From Eleginops maclovinus (Eukaryota > Chordata > Actinopteri > Perciformes > Eleginopidae), in contig NC_086352.1 in NCBI RefSeq assembly GCF_036324505.1, positions 30,894,312 through 30,958,311 on the forward strand: a DNA stretch of 64,000 bases. Direction: 5' to 3'. Numbering within the stretch: the first letter of the stretch is position 1; every line of letters starts with the position of its first letter. Made by a program: the position numbers and the translations under genes. Shown in pieces: positions 47,211 through 57,234 of the stretch. The notes beneath the pieces were generated by a model that made no database searches, was not told the origin of the DNA, and worked only from the letters and a program-made list of their open reading frames with translations.

Positions 47211-47850
47211 TGTAGCAGGTATATAAATATACAGGAATGCATTCCACCAATAATCCCTCACGTTTTATTTTATTGTTCCAATATTATTTATTGTCACTTT
47301 TATTTTGGTATGTTTACTACAAAAGACCGTTTTGGGAGCTAATGCTTTTATTTTGAAGTCTTCACTTTCGGCAGTGACGTCATCTACCTGCGTTGCACCC
47401 TCTCTCACTCAGTTGTTTGATGGCAGACTGAGGTGAGGAGAGTTTGTCATGTGCTCTTTGTAGATTTCTGTTCTAAAAGATGTTTACAGTGTTTATATAA
47501 TCTTAAACTGTTTCCATGGTGCTAATGTGTTGCTGTGTAGTTGTTTTGCAGAAGTTTGAGTGTTTTAGCAAACTTTTAGTTAAGTGTACTGTTTGGCGGC
47601 ACTTGTGAGGACTCACACACAGCACCTGCAGCATGTTTAATGGCGTCTTTTCCCCACCACAGACTGGTGTGTTGCAGACGTCCATCTGTATTAATGCTGC
47701 TGCATTATTGTGGTTATTTCATGCAGAGGAATAAATACGCCACAGTTTCGGTTAAAGACAACAACCGAATCTCCTTGTCCATCAAACACGCACAACACAA
47801 CGCAGAGTCGTAGCAAGGGTCTGCTGAGAAGTAGGCCCAGACCGGCTACA
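47211..47850 (+). repeat. 3' LTR (640 bp)
   Basis: Same TGTAGC...GCTACA ends as the 5' LTR. Differs from it by three substitutions, and lacks the 20-bp and 169-bp segments. AATAAA at about 47,731 is the probable polyadenylation signal. Confidence 0.95.
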
Positions 47851-47854
47851 CTGA
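47851..47854. repeat. Target-site duplication CTGA, right
   Basis: Matches 40,756-40,759. A 4-bp duplication is in the range produced by Ty3-type integrases. Confidence 0.93.
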
Positions 47855-48660
47855 CAACAACACAGCGCTGGAGGAGCTGTATGGGATTATCGACAGGACA
47901 GAGACTTCTCGGCCAGAGGCCTGGATATAAAGCCCTCTCCCGCCCCCCCTTCGGCAAGTCAGACCACATATCTCTTCTTCTGCTCCCCGTTTACCGGCAG
48001 AGACTGAAAAGGGACCGACCTGTGACGAGGACAGTGCAGCGTTGGCCCGAGCAGGCTGACTCTGCTCTCCGCCACTGCTTTGGCATCACGGAGTGGTGTG
48101 TGTTTGAGGAGGACGATATAAACACACACACTGACGCGGTCATTTGCTACATCGGCAAATGCATCGATGACGTCGTGCCGCAGATTACTGTACAGACATT
48201 CCCAAATGAGAAGCCCTGGATAAACGGCGAGGTCTGAGCTAAACTTAAAGCACGGGCCATCGCGCACAGCGGCGGTGATTTGGATGAGTGCAGGAATTCC
48301 AGGTATGCACTCCGGAGAGCTATTAGCAGTGCATATATATATATATATATATATATATTATACATATCTGCCATATACATGTTATACGTAATATATGCAT
48401 CTGCCCATACCTCCTCATTCAACAGTGTAAAGTATTTAAATACTCTCAATGTATTCCACATGTGTATATATTTCACATCCTCAAATCTTTATTGTTGTTA
48501 TTGTAAATATTCTTCTCTGTTTTTGCACTATTTTATTTATCTTATTCGCACCATGTATGTTGAGTTGTTGGAGGAGCATGGGATATAAGATTTTCATTGC
48601 CAACATATACGTTGTATATGCTGTGCATATGACCAATAAAACCTTGAAACCTAGATGTTG
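47855..48660 (+). pseudogene. L2-like LINE, remainder right of LTR insertion
   Basis: The LINE frame interrupted at 40,759 resumes (NNTALEELYGIIDR). A deletion near 47,920 removes the end of the endonuclease and shifts frame. The next segment, to 48,237, is KALSRPPFGKSDHISLLLLP through KPWINGEV then a stop, i.e. the linker before RT. It breaks off into an AT run at 48,333-48,358 and continues with the family 3' UTR and tail (CATATCTGCC... to CAATAAAACCTTGAAACCT). RT is entirely missing. The 3' end abuts lectin pseudogene B, so the LINE appears to have inserted into that copy. Confidence 0.82.
48333..48358. repeat. (AT)n microsatellite
   Basis: A 26-base AT run in the LINE 3' UTR, at the same place where copy 1 (36,428-36,563) has its long compound array. 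Confidence 0.85.
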
Positions 48661-49017
48661 CAACACAATCAATGTTTCCATGTTAGTTATCGGGTTGGTT
48701 GAAAATGTAACTCCATTTTCTGAAAGTGCTAACATCTCCATCAGACCAACTCCACTCAACAGAATTGTTTTAATTTTTTCGAAGACCAATCCAACACTGT
48801 TTTGGATATATGCATTCTGGAAACTGCAGTGCACTAAAATCATTCTGATCTCTGATAATTGCCAGGTCAGTATGATTCTCCCTGCAGTACGCTTGGGCTG
48901 AACACCAGGTAATTCTGTCCAGCACTTAAATAAACCTTCTGTCTTGTGATGAGGTCTGCTCGATCAAAAGCAGGTTAAGGATCAAGTTGAGGATGAGGAT
49001 CAGCTCTTCTTCAACAT
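48655..49017 (-). pseudogene. C-type lectin pseudogene B (CTLD1 half)
   Basis: Minus-strand sequence matches the start and first domain of the lectin copies: signal peptide region ending IEQTS, GAYCREN-like segment (CTGCAGTACGCTTGGGCTGAAC on the plus strand), WIGL region (GACCAATCCAACACTG) and the 'SDGD' segment (CATCTCCATCAGACCA). The start region has a small deletion that puts a stop at codon 6, and there are further shifts. CTLD2 is absent, replaced by the LINE 3' end at about 48,652. It is a non-functional remnant of the tandem duplication, disrupted by the LINE. Confidence 0.85.
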
Positions 49018-49479
49018 GATTTATTATTAAGGTTTATTGAATTTGATCTATGGCAGAAAGAGTAAATAACAATCTTCATTTTAATAGATCTTTTTTTTTT
49101 AAGCCCACAATAAATAGTTGTTTGCTATTATTATTGATACTCCGTTATAAAGGATGTTGCTTGACAACATTTCTTTTTGTATAGTGAACATACGTATAAT
49201 CATACAGTGCTTTGAGCAAATTTGACTGAATAATGTCTTTATAATGCATTAAAGACATGGGTGTCATAGAAAGCGCAATACTGTACCTGACCAACAACAC
49301 GCTGTGATTCATCACTTTTTCACGTATATTAAATCTATAAGTTGAATTTCACACAAATGTAAATATAGACACTTTCTCAACTCCTCTACCAACACAACGA
49401 CAAACAAAATAATTTGCAAAAATATTGATTAGTAAAAAATTCCGATTCAAACTCTAAGCTTCTCTAGTTACTTTTTTGA

Positions 49480-49971
49480 GAAAAATATGTTCCTTTTTTT
49501 GAAACACTCTTTGAGGGGATGAAGCCCCCCCTGTCTTTGACATTGTCCCATAGTGCCTCTTGGGTCCAGAGCCTCCTCCAATGTCTTGTTCTCTTTCACC
49601 AAGGTTAGATGATAATCATAATGATGTTGTTTCATCATACCACTGTAGACGTGACATTGCAGCACAATCCTTGTTTCGGTCATTGTTATTTGGCTGATCA
49701 TAATTAGGAGTCCATTTTTTAAAGTTGCTTATATCTCCTTCAGATCAATTCCACTTATCTGAATCATTCTCATCCATTTGGGGACCAATCCAACAGCAAT
49801 ATCCAACATATCATATAGGTCATAGTGCCTGTAGAGCATTAATGTCTTTTTGATCTGATAGTTGCCAGGTCACTATCGTGCTTCCAGCAGTACTCTTCTG
49901 CGTTGTTGAGAGGTCTGCTCAATCACAGGCAGGTTGAAGCTGAAGATGGTGGAGCAGCTCTTCATCAACAT
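49480..49971 (-). pseudogene. C-type lectin pseudogene C
   Basis: Starts with the same ATG context and signal peptide as copies A and D (49,971 downward) and ends with the shared C-terminal region near 49,480. About 45 bp are missing just after the signal peptide, giving an early stop. A second deletion joins GGGTCCAG to AGCCTCCTCC at about 49,569, removing roughly 200 bp of CTLD2 between short matching words. The middle (49,600-49,860) still aligns to CTLD1, including the WIGL-coding GACCAATCCAACAG. Not functional. Confidence 0.88.
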
Positions 49972-50169
49972 GATTCCACAGAGGTGTTTTGTCTTTAATC
50001 TCTTGCAGCTTTGACTTTCAGCACCCATATCTCTACAGAGTATTCTCTGTTTAACAGCCCTGGTTTAATTCCCCAAAAAATAGTTATGTTGGATGTGCCA
50101 GACATGCTGACTAATAACTACCACAGGGGTGCCAATGATATGAGCCTGAAACTTAGACAGTCCTGTGTA

Positions 50170-50330
50170 TAAATTACAGAAGTATAAGTGGCGCTGTTTT
50201 AAGACACCTGTTTGGCAATGCTCCCAGCTGAATTTGGTTTCATTTGTTTATGTAGATCCGAGAACCAGGCAAATATTCTCTCCCACTCAGTCAAACAGGT
50301 TTTATATATAAACTAAAAGTCACTCTCGTC
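50170..50330. repeat. Lectin-unit upstream block, copy 2
   Basis: AGTATAAGTGGCGCTGTTTT, CATTTGTTTATGTAGATCC and AACCAGGCAAATATTCTC match copy 1 (38,840-39,040) and copy 3 (54,450-54,660) in order. Here it lies about 200-360 bp upstream of pseudogene C. Confidence 0.62.
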
Positions 50331-50339
50331 TGTCTCAGG

Positions 50340-51130
50340 GTCAAACAACTTTTAACTGCATTTAAGGGTAACACATATAATGAAATATATTTTTTGTGGT
50401 TTTTATCTTGTTCATTTTCAACAATAAACAATAAGCATCAAAAACGGTTCATTACTACTGTAAATGTAGTGACTAAAATATGGTTTATTTTTCCAACAGT
50501 ACATAATATTTCACATGTATACGTGAGAAAGATTACAACAACAAATTATAACAATATCTATAATGTATTATAAACAACATATGTTTTATAATCTGCAGAA
50601 CTGTGTAATTATCATTATAAGGAGTCATGAGTAATCATAATGCTTTATAAAAAATGATCATAACATATTAAAACGCATTTCATAATATTAAGTATGATAA
50701 TAATCTATAATTGCTGTTCACTCACTGACATTATATTCTGTAAATCATGGTGTTCTATAAATCCCACAGTTGTTATACATTACAATCTCTAATGCATTAA
50801 CCATAATTTATCCTGAACTATAGACAAATATTATTCGTAATACATTAGATATAAGTACTCATTAAAATAAAAAAGCATATATTATTGAATCAAAAATGTC
50901 AGTAAGGATAATGACACTTGAAATTGGGTCATTGTTTTTGTTATAAAGCATCATTAACATGTTTGACTTTTTACACATAGGGCTATGTGGTGCGATAAGT
51001 GAATTCTATTGTATTATTTAGTATATTTATGTAATGCATTTAAGATGTATGTCATGATACCCGACAATCAACATGCAGATTGTTTAATTGGAAAAAAGTA
51101 TCCCCACCACTTTTCTAACAAAGTTATGCC
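50340..51130. other. AT-rich spacer, nothing recognised
   Basis: Long runs of TATAATG/CATTATAA wording with no coding frame. The part 51,090-51,140 shares CTCTATCAACACAAGCAGAAA with the region just downstream of copy A (37,220-37,240), so the duplication unit starts here. Confidence 0.5.
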
Positions 51131-51140
51131 CATGCCTCTA

Positions 51141-52004
51141 TCAACACAAGCAGAAACTAAATCTGAAATATTGACGAATAAAACATTCAACTATGTATTT
51201 AAACTCGGACCTACATGTTCTCCAGTTAGTTTTTGGAGCAAAAGAAGTTCCTTCTTTTGAAACAGTTCCTGAGAGGATGCAGCTCTTCTTCTTCTTCTTG
51301 GGTCCAGGGCAGGTGTTCAGTTGTTCCTGCAGAGGTGTCCCGTTCACCCACAGCCACCTCCCTGCCAGGAAACGGAGCCCAATCCAAACCTCTGCTGTCT
51401 CAGAATCTTGACCCTTTCTTTCGGCAAGCAAGTTGTCTCCACCAAAGTCCATGTGAGCAAGATCATAGACATGATTTAAGTATGTGTCACTTACACTGGG
51501 GTCTGTTTCAAGATTCCTGCAGTGTTCCAGAGCCTCCTCCCATGTCTTGTTCTCTTTCACCAAGATTAGATCATCATCATAACACACAAATGGAAGTGTT
51601 TTATCGCATTCGTCATCATACCACCCTGAGGTTAAAAATGACACACAATTCTGGTTTCCATCATGGTTATTAGGTTGGTTTGATGTCCATTTAGTAAAGC
51701 TGCTTATATCTCCATCAGACCAATTCCACTTATCTGAATCATTCTCATCTCTTTGGAGACCAATCCAACAGCGATTGTCAGAACAGAATAGATTCGATTG
51801 TGACTGTATTGCATTAATGTCATTCTGATCACTGATAGTTGCCAGGTCAGTATGGTGCTCCCTGCAGTACGCTTGGGCTGAAGACCAGGTCATTCTGTCC
51901 GGCACATAAATAAACCTTCTGTCTTGTTGTGAGGTCTGCTCGATCAAAAGCAGGTTGAAGATCAAGTTGAGGATGAGAACGGTGGAGCAGCTCTTCATCA
52001 ACAT
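51141..52004 (-). CDS. Secreted two-domain C-type lectin, copy D with altered C-terminus
   Basis: Single exon, 287 codons. Signal peptide about 1-26 (VLILNLIFNLLLI). CTLD1 has cysteines 47, 74, 79, 120, 133 and 141, WIGL at 80-83 and QPN at 110-112, but WYD (128-130) replaces the WND of copy A, which may change sugar binding. CTLD2 is almost identical to that of copy A up to residue 236. Then a run of AAG codons (five Lys) replaces the segment encoding the RHCGT region and shifts the frame, so the normal final cysteines of CTLD2 are lost and about 46 unrelated residues follow before the stop. It may be an incipient pseudogene or a lectin relying on CTLD1 only. Start supported by alignment with copies A and C. 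Confidence 0.8.
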   Translation of the reverse strand: MLMKSCSTVLILNLIFNLLLIEQTSQQDRRFIYVPDRMTWSSAQAYCREHHTDLATISDQNDINAIQSQSNLFCSDNRCWIGLQRDENDSDKWNWSDGDISSFTKWTSNQPNNHDGNQNCVSFLTSGWYDDECDKTLPFVCYDDDLILVKENKTWEEALEHCRNLETDPSVSDTYLNHVYDLAHMDFGGDNLLAERKGQDSETAEVWIGLRFLAGRWLWVNGTPLQEQLNTCPGPKKKKKSCILSGTVSKEGTSFAPKTNWRTCRSEFKYIVECFIRQYFRFSFCLC

Positions 52005-52090
52005 GATTCTGCAAAGTTTCTTGAATTTGATCTATGGCAGCTTTGACTTTCAGCATCCAGATCGCTACAGTGTAATCTCTGTGTAGGTTC

Positions 52091-52101
52091 CTGGTTAAAT
52101 A
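52091..52101 (-). promoter_or_regulatory. Conserved TATA-like word upstream of lectin D
   Basis: CTGGTTAAATA on the plus strand (minus TATTTAACCAG) is about 88 bp before the ATG, as in copy A and pseudogene C. The transcribed-side sequence between it and the ATG (CAGCTTTGACTTTCAGCA) is also shared. Core-promoter role is inferred. Confidence 0.45.
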
Positions 52102-52439
52102 CCTGAGAAACATTACATGGGATGTGCCCTCCACCCCCTCTTGACTGCCCTGCTATCAAATGGGACAAACATTTTCCTAATTCATTTGGGATGGCAGACA
52201 CAGGCACACAGGCTCAACCAGTAAGGAAATTATAAATTGTAGCTGCCTTTTAGAACTTTGAGTTAATGTAGAGGTGGAAATATAGTAGGCAGTGTCCCCT
52301 TTGATATTGCAATATATTATGTGTGTTCCTGATGGTGAGACATTGTAATGGTATAATACCTGAAGATGGAGAACATGTGATAATGGATCTTAAACAGCAG
52401 ACTGCATTGGTATTTTAAAAAGTAAATTAAAGGCCATCT

Positions 52440-52643
52440 TTTTAATTTGGGGTATTTTTAGTGGTAGCGCTCTTTCTGTTTGTATTTTGTAACTTGTTTT
52501 TAATTATGCTCCTCACTCCTTGCTTTTTTACTCATTGTTATTTTTATGAATCTTGTCTTAATCTTTAAAGCACTTTGGGCTGCATCTTACATGAAAGGTG
52601 CTAGATAAATAAAGTGTATTATTATTATTATTATTATTGTCTT
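52440..52643 (+). mobile_element. LINE 3'-tail fragment with (ATT)n
   Basis: AAAGCACTTTGGGCTGCATC, then GAAAGGTGCTAGATAAATAA and AGTGTATTATTATTATTATT form the 3' end of an L2-type LINE, parallel to the tail at 9,527-9,625 on the other strand. The upstream 150 bases (TTTTTACTCATTG...) look like its 3' UTR. No coding part remains. Confidence 0.65.
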
Positions 52644-52773
52644 TAATAAGACACAGGGGGGTCACATTTTTATAGGAAATTATTACAAATCACTGTACAG
52701 CATGCAAAACTTTCTGTCCTTTTTCACTTTCACCAAGGATAAGGAAAAACTCCCCTAAAATAAGGCGTACATA

Positions 52774-54374
52774 CAGTGGGGCAAAAAAGTATTTAGTCAG
52801 CCACCAATTGTGCAAGTTCTCTCATTTAAAAAGATGAGAGATGCCTGTAATTTTTATCATAGGTATACCTCAACTATGAGAGACAAAATGAGAAAAAAAA
52901 TCCAGGAAATCACATTGTAGGATTTTTAAAGAATTTATTTTCAAATTATTGTGGAAAATAAGTATTTGGTCAATAACAAAAGTTCATCTCAATACTTTGT
53001 TATATACCCTTTGTTGGCAATGACAGAGGTCAAACGTTTTCTGTAAGTCTTCACAAGGTTTTCACACTGTTGTTGGTATTTTGGCCCATTCCTCCATGCA
53101 GATCTTCTCTAAAGCAGTGATGTTTTGGGGCTGTCGCTGGGCAACACGGACTTTCAACTCCCTCCAAAGATTTTCTATGGGGTTGAGATCTGGAGACTGG
53201 CTAGGCCACTCCAGGACCTTGAAATGCTTCTTACGAAGCCACTCCTTCGTTGCCCTGGCGGTGTGTTTGGGATCATTGTCATGCTGAAAGACCCAGCCAC
53301 GCTTCATCTTCAGTGCCCTTGCTGATGGAAGGAGGTTTTCACTCAAAATCTCACGATACATGGCCCCATTTATTCTTTCCTTTACACGGATCAGTCGTCC
53401 TGGTCCCTTTGCAGAAAAACAGCCCCAAAGCATGATGTTTCCACCCCCATGCTTCACAGTAGGTATGGTGTTCTTTGGATGCAACTCTGCATTCTTTCTC
53501 CTCCAAACACGACGAGTTGAGTTTTTACCAAAAGGTTCTATTTTGGTTTCATCTGACCATATGACATTCTCCCAATCCTCTTCTGGATCATCCAAATGCC
53601 CTCTAGCAAACTTCAGACGGGCCTGGACATGTACTGGCTTAAGCAGGGGGACACGTCTGGAACTGCAGGATTTAAGTCCCTGGCGGCGTAGTGTGTTACT
53701 GATGGTAGCCTCTGTTACTTTGGTCCCAGCTCTCTGCAGGTCCTTCACTAGGTCCCCCCGTGTGGTTCTGGGATTTTTGCTCACCGTTCTTGTGATCATT
53801 TTGACCCCACGGGGTGAGATCTTGCGTGGAGCCCCAGATCGAGGGAGATTAGCAGTGGTCTTGTATGTCTTCCATTTTCTAATAATTGCTCCCACAGTTG
53901 ATTTCTTCACACCAAGCTGCTTACCTATTGCAGATTCAGTTTTCCCAGCCTGGTGCAGGTCTACAATTTTGTCTCTGGTCTCCTTTGACAGCTCTTTGGT
54001 CTTGGCCATAGTGGAGTTTGGAGTATGACTGTTTGAGGTTGTGGACAGGTGTCTTTTATACTGATAACGAGTTCAAAAAGGTGCCATTAATACAGGTAAC
54101 GAGTGGAGGACAGAGGAGCCTCTTAAAGAATAAGTTACAGGTCTGTGAGAGCCAGAAATCTTGCTTGTTTGTAGGTGACCAAATACTTATTTTACCGAGG
54201 AATTTACCAATTAATTCATTAAAAATCAGACAATGTGATTTCCTGGATTTTCTTTCTCATTTTGTCTCTCATAGTTGAGGTATACCTATGATAAAAATGA
54301 CAGGCCTCTCTCATCTTTTTAAATGGGAGAACTTGCACAATTGGTGGCTGACTAAATACTTTTTTGCCCCACTG
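52774..54374 (-). mobile_element. Tc1/mariner transposon, 1,601 bp
   Basis: Starts CAGTGGGGCAAAAAAG and ends CTTTTTTGCCCCACTG, flanked by TA on both sides (52,772-52,773 and 54,375-54,376). The terminal inverted repeats run about 200 bp (52,774-52,973 and 54,175-54,374) with few mismatches. Length, TA duplication and transposase all fit Tc1. The low arm divergence suggests a fairly young copy. It lies between lectin D and its upstream block (54,450-54,660), so it inserted into the lectin unit after duplication. Confidence 0.95.
53062..54009 (-). CDS. Tc1-type transposase, C-terminus lost by frameshift
   Basis: 315 codons from an MAKTKELS start typical of fish Tc1 transposases. Two N-terminal helix-turn-helix motifs (about 5-110) bind the inverted repeats; the linker has the LPRSGAPRK type basic stretch (55-63). 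The catalytic triad is D153 (WSDETK), D244 (QHDNDPKH) and E279 (NPIENLW), with 34 residues between the last two (DD34E). The glycine-rich HGGG is at 187-190. The frame stops after IPTTV although family sequence continues beyond it (53,061 down to about 52,985) in another frame; a two-base loss in a TGTG run explains this. About 25 C-terminal residues are thus missing compared with the usual ~340. Otherwise intact; activity uncertain. Confidence 0.9.
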   Translation of the reverse strand: MAKTKELSKETRDKIVDLHQAGKTESAIGKQLGVKKSTVGAIIRKWKTYKTTANLPRSGAPRKISPRGVKMITRTVSKNPRTTRGDLVKDLQRAGTKVTEATISNTLRRQGLKSCSSRRVPLLKPVHVQARLKFARGHLDDPEEDWENVIWSDETKIEPFGKNSTRRVWRRKNAELHPKNTIPTVKHGGGNIMLWGCFSAKGPGRLIRVKERINGAMYREILSENLLPSARALKMKRGWVFQHDNDPKHTARATKEWLRKKHFKVLEWPSQSPDLNPIENLWRELKVRVAQRQPQNITALEKICMEEWAKIPTTV

Positions 54375-54449
54375 TACATATTTTTAAGAAAAACTCAAGG
54401 AGTTAACAGAATATACAATGAGCATAAGTTAAAACAATAAGTTATTGCT

Positions 54450-54660
54450 TAAATATAGTAGTATAAGTGGTACTGCTTTAAGGAAAAGTTCTGACGCATG
54501 GTGATTATTGCACACATCTTAGTTTTGTTTAATTTGTTTACATACATCAGAAGAACAGACAAATGTTCCTTCCATCCTTCCTCTTCCTCTTAGTCAAATA
54601 GGCGTGATATGTAAACTAGAACTCACTTGTGTCACTGTGAAGGTCAAACAAGGCAGTGGG
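54450..54660. repeat. Lectin-unit upstream block, copy 3
   Basis: AGTATAAGTGGTACTGCTTT, CTTAGTTTTGTTTAATTTG, AGAACAGACAAATGTTC and TGAAGGTCAAACAAGGC match copies 1 and 2 in order. It is separated from lectin D by the Tc1 insertion and a LINE tail. Confidence 0.6.
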
Positions 54661-54699
54661 AAGAACTTACTTTGTCATGGATCACTGTGTAGTGTGTTT

Positions 54700-55980
54700 G
54701 AAAGCACGGGGGCCAGCTGTTCTTTTGGTGGGCCAGTAAAATCAATTCTAAAAGGTTGAGAGGTTCCCAAACGCAACTTTTAGATTTTCACATCATAAAA
54801 GAATAACGCAGAAATCATAGCGTCACACGCTTCTTGTTTATTTTCTCAGCATTCAACATTGTACAACTCTAAAAATAGTATGCTCTGATACGGACAGTGC
54901 AATATTGAATACAAACATTTTGCAGACCTATAACATTATAATTTCTTAAAGCTTAAATCAAAATCCATCAATGTAAGAGACGAACGTTAATTACTCCTGC
55001 AGCACAGCTTGAATCCTTGAGAGGATGCATTTAACCATTGGGAAAGAAGCCAGTGAGCAAAGAGTTTGACGGACAGGTGGGAGGGAGAGAAGGGTCGGTT
55101 TTGAATTTTAAGTTTATTTTTGGTCAAAATCAAATTTTTATGTAGATAACGTACTGCATGTGTTGCTGTGATGGTCATTGTGTTTATCAGTTGACAGAGC
55201 TCCATAAACTGTGGTAAGCTGCTAGCTAGCCCTCTATCATTTATCATCTGATAGACTCAAAATGGATGGAACCCAGTTATTTATCGTCAATATCATTTAC
55301 AGAGGTTCCCTGAGCATAAACAACCTTCTAGTCTCCTCTCAGTACAACAGCACATGTAGCTTGACAGGTGTTGTAAAACAAAGTTTAAAATAAGACATTT
55401 TAAATGTTAAGTTTAATGTGAAATGATACTGTGATAGCTAGAATGTTGCAGAGTAGCTAGACAAAGCACTTTTGGGAGAAAACTCCAAAGCCATTCCTCC
55501 GAGATTAACAGATGGTGAGTTAGCCATTCAGTTAGCTAGTTGGCTTAAAAGTTGTGCTCCAAAACGATTGAACTGTGTTTTGTTTTATATTTAAATGTTT
55601 TAATTGTGTTTGGTTTTCTTTATAAAAGGTTTGTAATGTAAAAACCATTCAGGAAATGATTATACATTCGGATATTAGGCTTTTAAGCCGCTTATCAATG
55701 TCGGCTAAACTGGGCCTAGGCTAAGCTAAAGGCAGCGAGCAGTGTTGCCAACTTAGACGCTGTAGACCCACAAAAACATGTGAGTTAAATCGCCCAAGAA
55801 ATGTATGTGTATGAAACAAAAGTGGGAACAATATTGTTAACAGCTGTTCATTTTCGTCAGTGCCTGTCCAACCCTATTCATTCATGGTGTTCATGGTGGG
55901 GATTGCTATCTAACTTGCTCATCCTTACCAGTTGCATACGTAAGCTTTTCACCTCAGCTGAAAACATTTTTTCTTCGTGT
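54700..55980. other. Gene-free stretch, nothing recognised
   Basis: No open frame above about 90 codons and no repeat or RNA signature I can support. It marks the end of the lectin cluster. Confidence 0.45.
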
Positions 55981-55985
55981 CTTAA

Positions 55986-56691
55986 AGGTCCCCTATTATG
56001 CAAAATGCACTTTTTGCTGTCTTTTATACATAAATATGTGTCCCCGGTGTGTAAGGAGACAAAGTGTCAGAAAGTACAACCCTCTGTCTTTTCCTCCTTA
56101 CACACATCTCTAAAAACGGGGGTTCAAACGAGCTGATCTAGATATGCTGCCGATAAGACGTCATATCGGAAATGTGGGCTGGCTTTGTATTGAACTCCTG
56201 GCAACCTCCCCCCCACGTGATACGTCTCAACCTATCGTCCACAATATACAGTCTGTGAGCTGAATCCCCTCCGCAGCACCTCTGTGTGTCTGTGTGTTCA
56301 GCAGGATGTCTGCAGGAGGGACTTAGAGTTGTTGTTTATATAATATATATCATGTCTCTGTTCTAGTGGTAAACACAGTGTTTCAGAAATAATGCTTGAT
56401 GTGGTTTGAAACATAATATGGTGTTTAAGCACGGCAGCGTTTAGCTGAGTATCTCTGTTAGAAATGTCTCATGCATGATGCGGAAAAGGGGCGTGGCCAG
56501 CTTCAGGTCAGCTTAAATTTAAAGCGACAGTAACAGAATCAGCACTTCAGGAGCAGGGCTGAAATAGAGAGGGATGACGCATGTTACAATGGGTGATCTG
56601 TTTGGTATTTTGAGCAAAACACTTCACAGACATGTTTTGTATAGATATTGCCCTCAAATATATTTTTCAAATATAGCATCATAGGATACCT
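55986..56691 (+). mobile_element. TTAA-flanked miniature element (piggyBac-like)
   Basis: The left end AGGTCCCCTATTATGC follows TTAA (55,982-55,985); the right end GCATCATAGGATACCT precedes TTAA (56,692-56,695). The termini are inverted repeats with few mismatches and the TTAA duplication is characteristic of piggyBac transposons. Interior words (CATAAATATGTGTCCCCGG, TAGTGGTAAACACAGTG, CAGCTTAAATTTAAAGCGAC) are those of a very common fish repeat. At 706 bp without a transposase it is non-autonomous. The superfamily is inferred from the TTAA alone. Confidence 0.72.
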
Positions 56692-56699
56692 TTAAAGCT

Positions 56700-57230
56700 G
56701 CCGAGTCATATATTGCACTTCAAACAACAAATAAATCCTTGGTTACAGTTTCTTTACTTCCTCTACAGAAAAAAGGAAAGTAAAAGAAATTTAATTCGGA
56801 AATCACAGTTTAGGTGTAAGCCTACTGTCTGCCACTTCTCCATCGGCAGACCGAACATCAGACATCGATCTCGAAACCCTGGTGTGTATTCTTTAGATAC
56901 TTTAAAGATGTAAATATGTTTATTGATGATCTGTATACATTCACTGTTTATGTTTTTTTTCTCATGTGCAATGCCGTTTTTAACATGATGATTTGACAAC
57001 AAAAAAGATCCCAATTTTGAATCATTAAACTGCATCTGATCTAATCTATTGGTAATGTTTATGATCTTCAAAAGTAAACTTGGTGGTGTTTCTCGCATCC
57101 CAGTCAAATACCCTTGAAAAAATGTATGAAAGTCACTGAACAGCAAATTTAATGTTTGAGTGTTGGTGCACAGTCATAATTGCATGCACACATTCTTACA
57201 CAGTTGATCCCATGTTAAATTGTCATCCCT
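56700..57230. other. Gene-free stretch, nothing recognised
   Basis: A 127-codon minus frame (56,763-57,146) has no family resemblance, and I treat it as chance. Nothing else stands out. Confidence 0.4.
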
Positions 57231-57234
57231 TACT

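Larger units (their letters stand above)
40760..47850 (+). mobile_element. Ty3-type LTR retrotransposon, lacking reverse transcriptase
   Basis: A 7,091-bp element with 5' LTR (40,760-41,588), tRNA-His-like primer site, gag (41,861-43,501), protease (frame to about 44,290), RNase H plus integrase (to 46,841), polypurine tract and 3' LTR (47,211-47,850), flanked by CTGA duplications. RNase H before integrase is the Ty3 (gypsy) order. The whole RT domain is absent and the frame changes at the junction near 44,290, so this copy cannot replicate alone. No envelope gene is visible. LTR substitutions are only three over 640 aligned bases, which implies a recent insertion. It sits inside an L2-like LINE. 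Confidence 0.93.

Noticed and set aside
53360..54028. 222-codon plus-strand frame opposite the transposase
   Set aside because: Antisense shadow of the Tc1 transposase gene; no independent motif.
56763..57146. 127-codon minus-strand frame
   Set aside because: AT-rich, low-complexity ends, no family resemblance and no promoter or splice context.
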